The notes under the pieces were generated by a model. The model saw nothing but the letters and a program-made list of their open reading frames with translations, was not told the DNA's origin and ran no database searches. Below, in pieces: positions 32,691 through 46,498 of a stretch of DNA of 64,000 nt. The position numbers were made by a program, and so were the translations under genes. The stretch spans positions 38,983,257-39,047,256 of the forward strand of contig NC_083607.1 of NCBI RefSeq assembly GCF_029168945.1, in the 5' to 3' direction. The DNA is from Cannabis sativa (lineage: Eukaryota; Streptophyta; Magnoliopsida; Rosales; Cannabaceae). Within the stretch, counting starts at the first letter, position 1; the number at the start of each line of letters is the position of its first letter.

Positions 32691-34220
32691 TGTTGGAAAT
32701 TATTTTACCAGGATCTTAGATCTACTCACAAGTATGTTGTTTAAACATCCTAAATATGAACTTTCTAAAACGATAAATTAAACACATATAAAGTTAAGAA
32801 AACCTTACATTGATGCAGCGGAATTAATGTCTCATTCCACTCAGATCTCTAACCCTTGAATCCTTTCTGTAGCAGAGTATAATCAAGATCTGAGCCCGAA
32901 TGTCCTTCTTCTTCAAGTTTGATCCTTCACAGTCTTCCAATCTATGATTGAGTTACTGCTTGCTGTGTGTGGGCACATACTCTTTCACTAGGGTCACGAA
33001 AAAGATGAAGGAGAAAAGAGAGAGGGTTTTGGCCAAGGTGTAGAAAGTGGGGAAGGCTCAGTTTTTCTGAAGAGAGAAATTTCTGTCAGAAAGGCTTGTT
33101 AAAAACTTATGAAAAAGCATGTGTTGTGACTGAGCCATCACTTTCTATTTATAGGCAACTACTAGGTTTAGGTTAGGAATTATTTGGCATTAAAATAATG
33201 AAAATATTAATTTGAAAAACTCCATATAGTGGCCGACCAAGGTGTATAAATGGGCCTCACTTGATTTTGCAGTTTTATCAAAATTTATCTCTATTTTCTC
33301 AAAAACGCCAATTTTCCAATTCTAACCTTTTAAATGCAAAAACTAATTATTTAATAACTAAAATAGATTATTAAATAATATTGTCATTTAATTTAATTAT
33401 TAATTAGACATATAAAGTCCATTAATAAATAAATAAACCTAGAAAACTCTTTTCTTTACAATTTCACCCCTGCTTAGTGAAAATTCATAAAATTAGACAT
33501 AGTCTAACTTTAGAATTATAATTGATCAATCACGAATCAATTAATGAGTCTTACAAGCAGAATGTTCTCAACTAGAATGGGGACCATGGATCTATATGCT
33601 GAGCTTCCAATAAGTGAACCAAATTTACCAAGTAAATTCCTACTTATTAATTCTTCGTTGAATCCACTCTTAGAACTTAGAATTGCACTCTCAGACATAT
33701 ATAGAGCATATTGTATGTTTCACGATATCAATATACTATCTCATTTAACCATTGTTATAATCTTATTGTGATTTAAAGATCCTCTATATAGATGATCTAC
33801 ATTGAGATGGGATTTTTTTACCGTTCTCACCCCTCAATGTATTTTGCCCCTTAAAACACTTAGCTACCTGTAAATGGTGTTTAGTGATCTAATAATTAGT
33901 CAGTTAAACAAGAGCTCATCCATTTACTTCTATTTGCTAAGCTCGAAGGGAATCATCACTTGACTTCTATACACCAGTAGAAGCTATAGATTCCATATTT
34001 ATGTTCAGCACTCCCACTCAATCATACTATCATGTTTCCAAAATATACGTATCACCCTGACCCGAAAATAGGCTTTACTAATAAATCAAAGAACATGAAT
34101 AGCACTCCTGAGTTGAGCCCAAGCATATCAGGATTTAGATTCTTTTAATCTTAAGATCAACTACTGATATTGACTTGGAAAGATATGTATAACGGTAAGT
34201 TTGTAATATCTTAACTTAGT
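32691..34220 (-). mobile_element. LARD-D left (3') LTR, truncated
   Basis: Matches 37267-38796 almost base for base, then diverges at CTTAACTTAGTT into AT-rich internal sequence. The small open frame at 33544-33771 has a near-identical twin at 38120-38347; this reflects LTR identity, not a gene. Confidence 0.9.
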
Positions 34221-37200
34221 TTCTAATAAATAAATTCTCATTAAATTCGAAATTTAGAATTGAAATTCAAAAATAAGAATTTAATATAATATTTATAAAA
34301 TTATACTTAGATGGTGATTGAAATAAAATTAATTATTTCCATCTTAGTAGTAATCTTAAATATAAATATTAAGGAAATTAATTTAAGTTGAATTAAATAA
34401 ATAATTAGCAACTTAAAAATTTCCTTTGAGAATATATTTATTGGGTTCGAAAATTTAAAGTATATAAAAATACAATTTTCAAAAATAATAAAAATAGAAA
34501 AGAAATACTTCAAGCAAAAATATCACCTATCTAGATATTCTTTTGACTAATTAATTCAATTTCTAATAATATATATATATGTATTTTAAATTCATTTATT
34601 TTAAATTAATCAATTAAATGAAAAAATCATTGATTGTACTTGGTCCAAGAATTAATTAAAATAAATGATTAATTTACAACTCAATCTATTTTTCAAAATA
34701 AAAAAAAAATCGAAAATATTGCATAAATAAAATGCAAATTTCGAAATTGATTAATAAAATAAAGAAAAAATATATATTGAAAATTATTTAAATTTAAGTT
34801 GAAAAAATAAATTTCAACCTAAAAATAATTTTCTATTTAATTAAGTGTCATGAAAAATCAATAAATATTTAAGTATCATGATGAAAATCAACTTAGATAT
34901 TTAGATTTTTCAAGTTAATTAAATGTATTAAATTCAAGAAATAATAATTAAGTGTAGAGAAGGCTTAATTATTAATTTCTATTTAATACTAGGAAAAATA
35001 TACTTAATAAAATTGTACCAAAATTAATTATTTAAATAATTAATTTCACAAAGTATAATTTTCCTATTTAAATATTAGAAATAATAAGTAGTCTAGAAAT
35101 TACTATCTAGAAAATATCTTATTTCACTAAGTATCTTTTCAAAAATTTGAAAAATATCTAATTTAAGTTATATAGAAAAATAAAAATCTAAAACTTAAAT
35201 AATTTCAAATTTAAATTTAATTAAATATCAAAATTAAGTTGTAACCACTTAATTTGAAGATATCTTTTTAAAGTTAATATTTGAAAAGATATTAACCAAA
35301 AAAATATCTAAAATATTCCATTTTAAGTTAATATTTGAAAAGATATTAACTTAAAAAATATCTTAAGAATCTTCAATAACTAATGCCTAGGATTCCTCAA
35401 CTTGATTTAAAATTTAAATCAAATATTCAAATTTAAGTTAGATAAGAAAAATCAATTGATACAACTAATTTATAACTTAAATAGGAATATTTAATTAAAT
35501 AAGCTCCAGAAAGAATCTTAGTTAGTTAAAATTCTATATTTAATTAAATACAAGAAAAATACAAATAGTTTTTCTAGAAATAATATCTAAAACTAAAAGT
35601 GTTTTTCTTAAAATTAACTTTAAAATATTAAAATGAAAATAAATTTCATATATTTTAAAAGTTAATTATGTTGCTAATTCAATTTTATTAGGTCAAACTA
35701 ATATAATTAACCTAGTACAGTTATTCAAATCAGGCAAATGGGCCTTCACAATTGGGGTAGTTCATGTGAGGGGGTGCTGGGTTCAGTATGTCGTACCCAC
35801 TTCTATGGCTTCCAACTCTCACACAAGGCCCAAAAGAGAGGAATTTAACCTTAAAATGAATAACTGTTATTAATTGAATAGGTCCAATAACTAAATGGAC
35901 CTAAATAAAATCTATCATGGTGTGACATTTTATTTAGCAACAACCTATATGTATCTATATTAAAACAAATAAAACATATAGGCTCACACAGGCACACTTT
36001 GGATGGATCCTATCATGTTGCTAGGTCATACACAGATGAAAGAAGATTGTAAAATTTACCTGTTACAAATTATTAACTTGACCAAGGGAGCCATCAGATC
36101 ATTAGATCTGGCAAAAAGTAACCATGGCTATTTGCAATCAAGTAATAATAGGTTTTGAAAAACTTACACACAAGTTTAAACCATATACTCTTGCAACAAG
36201 GTTAGCTGGATAGTTGGAAGTAGGATTTATTTAATTTTAAATAAATAATTTCGAAAAATAAATAATTAAATAAAAAATATTTTAATTTTCGAAAAAATAA
36301 AATTTAAAAAAAATATTTAATTTTGGAAATAAAAAAAATTTAAATTTTGAAATTATTTTAAAAATAAATATTTAAAATTAAACCTACTTTTTGAAAAATT
36401 AGGTTTCAACCAACCTAAATATCATTTCAAAATTTGCTAACTACTTTTAAAAATTAAATGTTATTTTAAAAATAAAAATTTAATAAAAATTAGAAAAGAT
36501 AAATGAAATATCTTTTTAGATTTTAAATTTAATTTAAATAAATAAAATAACAAAATTTAAAAGTTAGCAAAATATCTTACATCTATTTAAAATTACATGA
36601 TTATAAATATCTTATTTTAAATTTAAATAAGGTCAAAATATCTAAAAAAAGATTTGATTTTTAAAAAAAATATTTATAAAATCTGACCTTAAATTTAAAA
36701 ATAAGATAAGATATAATCAAATTTAAAAATAAGATAGATTTTTAAGCAAGAAGATAGATACTAATTCTATTCAAATTCAAATTACACTAATATCTTGAAT
36801 TAAATTTAAAAAATATTAAATTAATTCAAAAAGATAATTAGAATTGAATTAGGAATAGTAATAGTATATATACAAAACTATACAAAAAATCGGAAGTTAT
36901 TTCAATGAAAAAGCATGAAAAATCGAAGAAAAACGAAAAAATTATGAACTGTACGCACAGTTCTGCGATCGCAGGAAAATTTCAGCACAGCCCCGATTTT
37001 TTCAAATCTTCAAAAATTCATAACTAATTCAAATAAAATCCAAATTGAGTTCTGTAAAAGGCTAACTTGCTTAATTTTTTCCATACTATCCAATAAAAAT
37101 AATTCCAGAGACAGAATCGCAATTATTTTTTACGAAAATTTACAAACATCAATCAATCATCAAATAACACTCAATACAACATGATACCATCCAAAAACAA

Positions 37201-37247
37201 ACAAACAATCGTTTTAAAGTCCAAATTTCATGCAAGTAAATCAATTA

Positions 37248-37266
37248 CCATGGCTCTGAGGCCAGT
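37248..37266 (-). other. LARD-D primer binding site
   Basis: Read on minus, ACTGGCCTCAGAGCCATGG directly follows the LTR, identical to LARD-A and one base different from LARD-E. Confidence 0.6.
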
Positions 37267-39198
37267 TGTTGGAAATTATTTTACCAGGATCTTAGATCTA
37301 CTCACAAGTATGTTGTTTAAACATCCTAAATATGAACTTTCTAAAACGATAAATTAAACACATGTAAAGTTAAGAAAACCTTACATTGATGCAGCAGAAT
37401 TAATGTCTCCTTCCACTCAGATCTCTAACCCTTGAATCCTTTCTGTAGCAGAGTATAATCAAGATCTGAGCCCGAATGTCCTTCTTCTTCAAGTTTGATC
37501 CTTCACAGTCTTCCAATCTATGATTGAGTTACTGCTTGCTGTGTGTGGGCACTTACTCTTTCACTAGGGTCACGAAAAAGATGAAGGAGAAAAGAGAGAG
37601 GGTTTCGGCCAAGGTGTAGAAAGTGGGGAAGGCTCAGTTTTTCTGAAGAGAGAAATTTCTGTCAGAAAGGCTTGTTAAAAACTTATGAAAAAGCATGTGT
37701 TGTGACTGAGCCATCACTTTCTATTTATAGGCAACTACTAGGTTTAGGTTAGGAATTATTTGGCATTAAAATAATGAAAATATTAATTTGAAAAACTCCA
37801 TATAGTGGCCGACCAAGGTGTATAAATGGGCCTCACTTGATTTTGCAGTTTTATCAAAATTTATCTCTATTTTCTCAAAAATGCCAATTTTCCAATTCTA
37901 ACCTTTTAAATGCAAAAACTAATTATTTAATAACTAAAATAGATTATTAAATAATATTGTCATTTAATTTAATTATTAATTAGACATATAAAGTCCATTA
38001 ATAAATAAATAAACCTAGAAAACTCTTTTCTTTACAATTTCACCCCTGCTTAGTGAAAATTCATAAAATTAGACATAGTCTAACTTTAGAATTATAATTG
38101 ATCAATCACGAATCAATTAATGAGTCTTACAAGCAGAATGTTCTCAACTAGAATGGGGACCATGGATCTATATGCTGAGCTTCCAATAAGTGAACCAAAT
38201 TTACCAAGTAAATTCCTACTTATTAATTCTTCGTTGAATCCACTCTTAGAACTTAGAATTGCACTCTCAAACTTATATAGAGCATATTGTATGTTTCACG
38301 ATATCAATATACTATCTCATTTAACCATTGTTATAATCTTATTGTGATTTAAAGATCCTCTATATAGATGATCTACATCGAGATGGGATTTCTTTACCGT
38401 TCTCACCCCTCAATGTATTTTGCCCCTTAAAACACTTAGCTACCTGTAAATGGTGTTTAGTGATCTAATAATTAGTCAGTTAAACAAGAGCTCATCCATT
38501 TACTTCTATTTGCTAAGCTCGAAGGGAATCATCACTTGACTTCTATACACCAGTAGAAGCTATAGATTCCATATTTATGTTCAGCACTCCCACTCAATCA
38601 TATTATCATGTTCCCAAAATATACGTATCACCCTGACCCGAAAGTAGGCTTTACTAATAAATCAAAAAACATGAATAGCACTCCTAAGTTGAGCCCAAGC
38701 ATATCAGGATTTAGATTCTTTTAATCTTAAGATCAACTACTGATATTGACTTGGAAAGATATGTATAACGGTAAGTTTGTAATATCTTAACTTAGTTGCA
38801 ATATCGGTCCAGTCCAATGTATACTCCATACATTCGAAACTAGTATACTTTACTAATGTCCTGGAAAGAACATAACACTTACTCCAAGCGTAAGTACACA
38901 TCATCGCTGATTATCACATTAGTGTAAATCCAATAACACTGATGAAACAGGGACCAAAACTTTTGATTCATATGATCACAATCACATTCCACTGTGTTGA
39001 CGATACTGTAATTGTGAATAAACATATGATCTGGATTTAACTGATTTTGTGTGTATGAATGTAATAAACATATTTAACATGTAAAACATATTAAACCATT
39101 AGCATGTAAAATTCATGCAAACATCAATCACTTCAAATTTCTTATATTGATAACTAATCAGATTGTAAAGAGTTTTATTTAGGGCATAAAACCCAACA
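37267..39198 (-). mobile_element. LARD-D right (5') LTR, full length
   Basis: A 1,932-bp LTR from TGTTGGAAATT to AAAACCCAACA. The TATA box is at 37722-37729 on the minus strand. Confidence 0.93.
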
Positions 39199-40335
39199 GA
39201 AAGTTGGCGTGGTTTCTATCAGAGGACCCAACCTATCCAAGACCCAAGCCTGCATAGGAAGACCTTTTTCCAACCTCTCTCTGGTATCGAGAAATTTCTT
39301 GAGGTTGGGAATAAGGTCTGGACTGTAGAAAATGGGATCTTCTGATGAGGGGAATGAGGTCTATGTAGAGGTTGAGACCTTCTACATGTAGACGGTCTTT
39401 CTCCAAGCTATGTGTAGATGGTCTTTCTCCAGTTTACCGACCCCCCTTACATTCTTTGTTTAGGAAGATGACTTAATGGTTTGTCCCTAGTGGCATTTTT
39501 GTAAAGACAAGTTTGTAACCCAACCTGGGTTTTTTCTTATCTTAAATGCCTTGTACTCTTTTCATTCAAACTTAATACAATTATGTTTGCTTGTGTTTTA
39601 ATTCACAATGTAAACAACTATATTTTGATCAAATGTAAAATACTTTTGGGTTTTTCCATTGCTTGTAATCTTCCTGTTTAAGTAGTTAGTTATCTACCAA
39701 ACTTTTTGATTTTCGAACAGTTGTCAATTCTGCCTTGCTATAATAGTTATAATCTACCTTAAGCAAACTTGAATATACTTTTAATGATTTTATCACTTTG
39801 TATATTTTTAATTTACTCGTATGAATAATTAGGTTATCTATCTATTTTCTAGGTTCAAGCACTTTTATGAAGATATTGTGATGTCTCGTTTAGCACTTTC
39901 CTAGCTCGCGCGAACCGTTAGTATTTAGTTTTACACGTGAGTTATAACTTTTGATTTTCCGTTCCTGTCAGATAGGTTTTTAATCAAAAATTATAGTTGT
40001 TTGATCCCTTCTTCGTCAAAAAGGTTTGATCAGAAAGTTGAAACAATTCGACCCCTCTCTCGTCAAAGAGGTTTGGTCAAGGAGTTATAACAGTTCGACT
40101 CCTCTTTCGTCATAGAGGTTTAGTCGAGAACCTTTAAATTTCAAAAAATTTTGAAATGGTGGGTTTGCAGTATACCATGTATTTCCAAATGAACTCTGCT
40201 TAATCATACATAAATGTCTCTTATGTGTTTTTTAAAGAGTTAAACTTTGTAATTACTTAGATAATATAAATTATTCTCTTTATTCATAACTGAAGTTTAA
40301 AATTTTACATGAGTAATGCGAGTTACATCATTTAT
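39199..40335 (-). mobile_element. gypsy-2 3' region, proximal part
   Basis: Homologous to 51225-52356 of gypsy-1. It contains repeated words near 39990-40135 of the form TTCGACCCCTCTCTCGTCAAAGAGG and GGTTTAGTC. No coding sequence was seen. Confidence 0.75.
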
Positions 40336-43300
40336 TTATTGGTGGTAGGGTAGCAAATGTTCCACATTCCAGTAGTTCTTTAATAGCAAGCCATTGAGTC
40401 GAGCTAATTTATAAACTCTAATTCCAACTACTGCTTCGATGACATATGGACCCTCCCAGTTTGGGTTGAGCACTCCTGCAGATGAATCTCTCGTATTTTC
40501 AAATATTCACCTTAGTACCAAGTCTCCAACATTGAATAGTCTTTTCTTGACTCTTTTGTTGAAGTATCTTGTAACTCGGTGTTGATACGTTGCGTTGGTG
40601 ATTTGCGACTCAGCTCTTTTTTCATCAAGTAGATCCAAGGAAAATTTTAGAAGTTCCAAGTTTTCTTCTTGATTATACAACTCTCTTCTTTGAGTAGATA
40701 TGTTCACTTCAACAGGCAGCATTGCTTCTGAGCCAAATGCTAGCGAGAAAGGAGTGTGTCCTGTTGCCGTCTTCTCGGTAATTATATGGGCCCAGAGTAC
40801 CTGAGGTAGCTCATCAACCCACCTACCTTTGGCAGCGTCTAACTTCTTCTTGATAGTATCTTTTAAGGTTTTATTAACACCTTCCACTTGTCCATTCGCT
40901 TGAGGCCTGGCTACTGACGAGAAGCTCTTGATAATTTTGTTCCTCTCGCAGAATTCAGTGAACAAGTCGCCATCAAATAGATTTTCCTTATCAGATACTA
41001 TCTTGATGGGAATTCCAAACCTACAAACAATGTTCTTGACGACAAAGTCGAGGACTTTCTTGCAGGTTATGGAAACAAGGGGCTCGACCTCCATCCATTT
41101 ACTGAAGAAGTTGACTGCTACTACTGCATACTTAGCTCCTCCTCGCCTAAAGGGTAATTCCCCATACAGCGAATGGGTAGAGCGAGGTCATCATTCTTAA
41201 TTCTGTTAGCAGCACGCGAGGTATATGTGAAAACCTCTGACACTTATCACATTTCTTAACAAACTCATGTGTATCCTTATTGATCATTGGCCAGTAATAT
41301 CCTTGTCTAATAATCTTTTTGGATAGACTTTGCCAACCTGCATGATCCCTACAAAAACCTTCATGAATTTCTCTAATGATTTCATTCGCTTCTGTAGGGA
41401 GAACACACCGAAGTAGGGACATCGAGTACCCTTTTCTATACAGTTTGCCTTCAATTATTGTGTAGCGAGGCACTGAATACAATAGTTTTTGTGCCCCGTT
41501 TTTGTCATTTGGAAGTTTTCTGTCGAGTAAGTAATTGATAATAGGAGTCGTCCATGTAGGAGAGCTGTCTATCATCTCGACGTCTTTCGTTTCACATATG
41601 CTTGCCTCACTTAGTACCTCCACTGGAACCAAGTTCAATTCATCCAAGTCGTTCTGAGAGGCCAGTTTTGCTAAGACATCGGTCTTAAAGTTCTGTTCAC
41701 TCGGAATTTATTCGATCTTAAAGTAATCGAATCTTTCCAAGTTCCACCAAACTTTCTCTAAATACTTCGCCATTTTTAAGCCTTTGGCCTATTATTCCCC
41801 GAGGACCTGGTTTACAATCAGCTGTGAATCACTATGGAAAATGAGGTTTTTGACTTTCAATGCTTAAACTATCTTTAGGCCATCAATCAAGGCTTCATAC
41901 TCGACCTCGTTATTTGATGCGTCAAACTGAAACTACAGAGCATTGTGAAACTTACAGCCCTCTGGTGATATTAATATTACCCCTACACCCGAACCCTACT
42001 CGTTGGATGCACCATCCACATATAACTTCCAGGTTTGCGCATCTCGTTGAACAAGTAAAATTTCTTCTAGAGTTATACCTTCTATCAAGAAGTCAGCCAA
42101 GGCTTGGCCCTTAATGGAAGTTTGAGTGTTGTATGTTATGTCAAACTGCCCCAGTTCAATTGACCATTTTATCAATCTTTCAGAAGCATCTGGTTTTGAT
42201 AAAACTTGTTGCAAGGGCTGATCGGTTAACATTTTTTAGGGTGCGCTTGGAAGTATGGCTGTAGCTTACGAGATGCGTGGAGAAGGCACAAAGCGAGTTT
42301 TTCTAGAGGGGGATATATAGACTCTTCCCCTAGTAACCTTTTAATTACGTAGTAAATAGGTTGCTGATGCTTACCCTCTTCTCGCACTATAGCTGCACTA
42401 ATAGCATTTTCCAAGATGGCCAAATAGAGAAATAACATCTCTCCTGTTATTGGTTTTGCCAAAACTAAAGGCGTCACTAGATGCCTTTTTATATTCTAAA
42501 AGGCTTCTTCACACTCTTTTGTCCATTCGAACTTCTTGCTGCCTTGCAATACATTGAAGAAAGGAACACACTTATTAGTTGACTTCGAAATGAATCTGTT
42601 AAGTGTAGCCATTCTTCCTGTCAGGGCTTGTACTTCCTTAGGCTTATCGGTGATGGCATGTCTATTAATGCCTTGATTTTCTCGGGATTCGCTTTGATAC
42701 CCCTCGCGTTAACTATGAACCCTAAAATTTTTCCTAAAGAGACTCCAAAGGAGCACTTTTTCGGGTTTAACTTCATGTTATACTTCTTTAATATTTTGAA
42801 GCATGCCGCGAGGTCAATGGTATGATCCCCACTTTTTGTTGATTTTATCAACATATCATCGAGGTAAACCTCCATGTTCCGCCCTATCTAGTTTGCGAAC
42901 ATTTTGTTTACCAATCGCCAATATGTTACCCCAGCGTTTTTTAGCCCAAACAGCATGACTTTATATGTTGTTACGAAGCTTGTATGCTCTTGATCTGGGA
43001 CATGCATTTTTATTTGGTTATATCCAGAGTATGCATCCATAAATGACATAAGCTCATGTCCAGCAGTTGCATCCACTAACTGGTCGATCTGGGGTAGTGC
43101 AAAGCAATCTTTTGGGCACGCCTTATTCAGATCAAAAAAATCAATACACGTTCTCCAAATTCCATTAGGCTTTGGGACAAGAACAAGATTGCATATCCAT
43201 GAGGGATAAAACACCTCGCATATAAAGTCATTGACTAACAGCTTGTCCACTTCTTTTTTTAGTGCCCCTTGCCTCTCGGAATCTAAGGGTCTCCTTTTCT

Positions 43301-44294
43301 GTCTGTTCGCTGGGTAATTTGGATCAACATTTAAGTTATGGTAGATAATGTTAGGGTCGATCCCTATCATATCTCCATGACTCCAGCCGAATTGATCCTG
43401 GTTCGCCCTTAAGAAACTTTTTAGCTTCTATTTGAGCTGCACGTCTAGGTTCTTCCCAATGTATACACACTTTGTGGGATTTCTCGGATCGAGAATAACT
43501 TCTTCCAATTCTTCAATTGGTTTTAATAAGTTTCTTTCATTTTGAACACGGGGGTCAAGATCTTCGTCCTTCTTATCACTTTCTTCTTCCAAGATCGCCA
43601 TTAATTGGTGACCAGCTTTCCTATGGTGTAACTCTATGAGATAACAATCACGAGCTAGCATCTGGTCCCCTCGCACCACTCCTACACCTTCTGGTGTTTG
43701 GAATTTCAAGGATAGGTGCTTGATCAAATTAACTGCCCCTAGTCCGATTAATGTTGGACGACCCAACAATATGTTCTAGGTCGATGGCATGTCGACAACT
43801 AAGAAATCTTGCATAACAGTGGCAGATAGGGGTGCCTCATCCAAGGTTAATGCGAGCTGGATTATGCCAAGACTGGCAATATTGTACCCGGTGAAGCCAC
43901 AAAGGTTAACCATACAAGGCCTCAATTTGGCTTTTTTGAGCCCCATCTTCCTTAGCGTTTCCTTATAAAGGATATTTACTGAGCTTCTATTGTCTATCAA
44001 TACTCGCTTTATTCTTTTATTGGTGAGTTGTATGGTGATCACCAATGGATCGACGTGAGGATATCTCATGTTTTTCTCGTCTTCCTCCGTGAATGTATTT
44101 GGAGGTTCCTCAGTTTTCACCTTTTTAGAAGGTTTTGGGGCGAATGTCGACTGCTCGTTCTTTATCTCTTTCACGTATCTCTTTTGAGTGTTATTGCTCT
44201 CCCCCGCGATATGTGGCCCTCCCAAAATAACCATGATGTCCTCTCCTTCAATAGGAAGTGGTTGTAACTCTTGGTTATTTGGGTTATTGGGCAT
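40336..44294 (-). pseudogene. gypsy-2 pol (protease, RT, RNase H, aRNase H, integrase)
   Basis: Domains on the minus strand from right to left: aspartic protease near 43980-44040 ([12 protein letters not shown], where the usual DNGSS has glycine changed to arginine); reverse transcriptase 42600-43370 (LVPKPNGIWRTCIDFFDLNK, MDAYSGYNQIKM, EVYLDDMLIKS); RNase H 42226-42480; archaeal-type RNase H starting LYVDGASNE near 42000 and decaying to 41680; integrase zinc finger 41250-41400 (HAGWQ, CDKCQRF); integrase core 40600-41094 (ARPQANGQVEGVNKTLKD); C-terminal NWEGPY near 40455. The reading frame breaks at several joins, so it is non-functional. It is the source-type polyprotein for replication and integration. 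Confidence 0.9.
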
Positions 44295-44299
44295 ACTGG

Positions 44300-46413
44300 G
44301 CTGGTTTTATCCATGGCCCTATCTCTTCACGTACTATTTGAAGTGACCTCGAGCGATGAGACTTTCTATCTCATCTTTCAATTGGCGACATTCGTTGGTC
44401 GTGTGCTCGATATCCTTATGGAATTTACAATACCGGTTAGGATCTCGTTTGCTCCTCGCATTCCTCATGAGCTCGGGCATGCCGAAGGCAACCTTTTGCT
44501 CATGTGCGAGGTAAATATTCTCCCAAGTTTCATTAAGCTCGGTATAAATAGTATACACTGGCACACACTTATCATGCTTCTTTTGTTTTTTTAATCCTTT
44601 GACGGTTCCTTAGAACTGTCCTTTCTCTTCGAGCTAGAAGCCCCCGAGTTATGGATTCTCGTTGAAACAGTACTTGTTGAAACATTGCTGGGTTTGTCTC
44701 CCGAGCCTGTCCTTAACAAATTCATTTCTTTTCGGGCATCTTCTTTTCGAACGAATACCTGAGCCCTTTCGTTGAACTCAGTAACGTTTCTTACTGGTCG
44801 ACCTTGTAAGTCATCCCACAACTCACCTCCAGCGGTTGATGGATCCGTAAAGATCCCTGCCTGAAGGGCTGTGAGTTGTGTACTATCATCCAAATTCCTA
44901 ACCCTAGCCGCAACCGTGCTAAAACGGATTAAGTATGCTTTAGGTGTCTTGCCCCGCTGTTGCTTTATATTGGTTAGTGATGCTACTTTAGGTCGCCTGT
45001 CCCTAGCAGCCTGGAACTGTTTCTTGAAATCCCTGGACAGCTGCTCCCAGGAAGTTATTGAATGGTGAGTAAATTTGTTAAACTAGCTGCTTGCTGCTCC
45101 AACAAGCGAGGTGGGGACAAAATATAACGTAAATTGTTCGTCACATTACTCACTCGCATTATTGAATTAAAGTTGTTCAAATGCGAGTCCGGATCAGTGG
45201 TTCCATCATACGATGAGACGTACGGGTTTTTGAATCCCGAAGGGAGAGGGGTATTCATGATGTCTGGGTGATACAACTCAAGCTCCTCATTTGAGTCGTA
45301 TCAAGATTGTCTTCCTAGTTCTCCCACTTGATATCTCCTGAACTTGTCCTCCAACTCGTCTATTCACAATTGGATGGGATCCTCTTGCTTTGGACCGAGT
45401 TGTTAGCGAAGATCAGGTTTCTTTTGATTCAAGTGCTCTCGTAGATTCGGTTGAGAGTAATTGCTGATAAACCTCGTCTTACTCACAGATTGCGTCCTAC
45501 TCACAGACCTCGTCTTGCTCATGGACTTCGTCCTTGAGTATCTCGCGGATTTGCTTGTTCCCATGCTTTCTCGATCATTAACTCGTTGAGTACTTTCTTC
45601 TCATCGAGTTGATCAACTAGGGGTCCTTGACGGCCTTGAGGTCACACTTGCTTCTTCATGCTCTATTCTTTCCTCCTGAGTGTGGTTTGTCGTATTACCC
45701 CTTTAGGATCTGTACGAGCCCTCACTCTATGGGTTCGGGAAGAATGCTGGTGATTTCTCCCAGGTGACCTACGTTCTCTAGGTTCAGTCCCAAGATCTTC
45801 CTCATTGTCATGAGGAATTTCTCGTTCATCAGTTTCTGGCTGCCTACCAGTCTCATTTCTGTGAGAAGGTTATGACTGATCATTTTGATTTTCAGGGGGT
45901 ATCTCATTTTCCCTGGGTTGTTCTTCCCATGCATTTTCCTATCTCTTGGTTCGTGAGCCACGAGGTCTACCTTGTCATCTTCTCACTCCAGGTTCATGTT
46001 GATTTTCAGCATTAATCGCTTGTGCTGCCCTAGCCACGACTGCATCACGCTCTAATTCAGTGTTCCGCCACTGTGCCTCTTCTAGATGGCGTCTAAGGCG
46101 GCAGTTTTCTGTTTCATAAGTATCTTCTCCCATAGGCTGGGTACGATTCTTCATCCCCCATTCCAGGTTTCTGGCCATTTCCACGTTGAGTTCTCCTCGA
46201 GCATGTTATTCGCGTACTAGGACCAACGTCATGTTGGTTCCTCCGGGGATGTGTGGTCCGAGTATTGGGGCCACCCTCAGGTTGAGTTCTCTGAGAATGG
46301 GTGGTCCCTCTGGACTGTGGGTTAGTGGATCTTCTATAGCCCGTGGGTTCTTTTCGAGAACGATGGTGAGTTTCCTCATGTGGTGTATTAACATCTTCTA
46401 GGTTTTTAGCCAT
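44300..46413 (-). pseudogene. gypsy-2 gag
   Basis: Starts MAKNLEDVNTPHEETHH at 46413. A proline- and arginine-rich N-terminal part is followed by the gag core near 45060-45280 (PLPSGFKNPYVSSYDGTTDP), a second core part at 44591-44893 ([16 protein letters not shown]), and a C-terminal Cys-His motif near 44440-44480 (CKFHKDIEHTTNEC). Several frameshifts separate the parts. The 45300-45720 segment is serine/arginine-rich when read on minus but broken. Confidence 0.82.
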
Positions 46414-46498
46414 GAAGGAGGTAGTTTTTTTTTTTTTCAAAAGAAAGAAGGGTTTTTTTTGAGCTTTTTAACAAATGCTCTCAATGAAAGCACTAAAC
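46414..46498 (-). other. gypsy-2 5' UTR and primer binding region
   Basis: On the minus strand the LTR end is followed by AGTTTAGTGCTTTCATTGAG; gypsy-1 has GTTTGGTGCTTTTGAG at the same place. This is the likely primer binding site, but the tRNA was not identified. A run of A bases (T on plus, about 46427-46438) precedes gag. Confidence 0.5.

Larger units (their letters stand above)
32691..39198 (-). mobile_element. LARD-D, complete but internally deleted element
   Basis: This 6,508-bp insertion in gypsy-2 is flanked by a perfect GAAAG duplication (32686-32690 and 39199-39203). The right LTR (37267-39198, 5' in element orientation) is full length. The left LTR stops at about 34220 and joins internal sequence that corresponds to position 1540 of LARD-A, so about 400 bp of LTR plus over 1.5 kb of internal domain are missing. 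Where both LTRs exist they are nearly identical, which implies a recent insertion. No coding domain is present. Confidence 0.93.

Noticed and set aside
33544..33771. A 75-residue frame duplicated almost exactly at 38120-38347
   Set aside because: It lies in the two LTRs of LARD-D, so the identity is that of the LTRs and not evidence of a gene.
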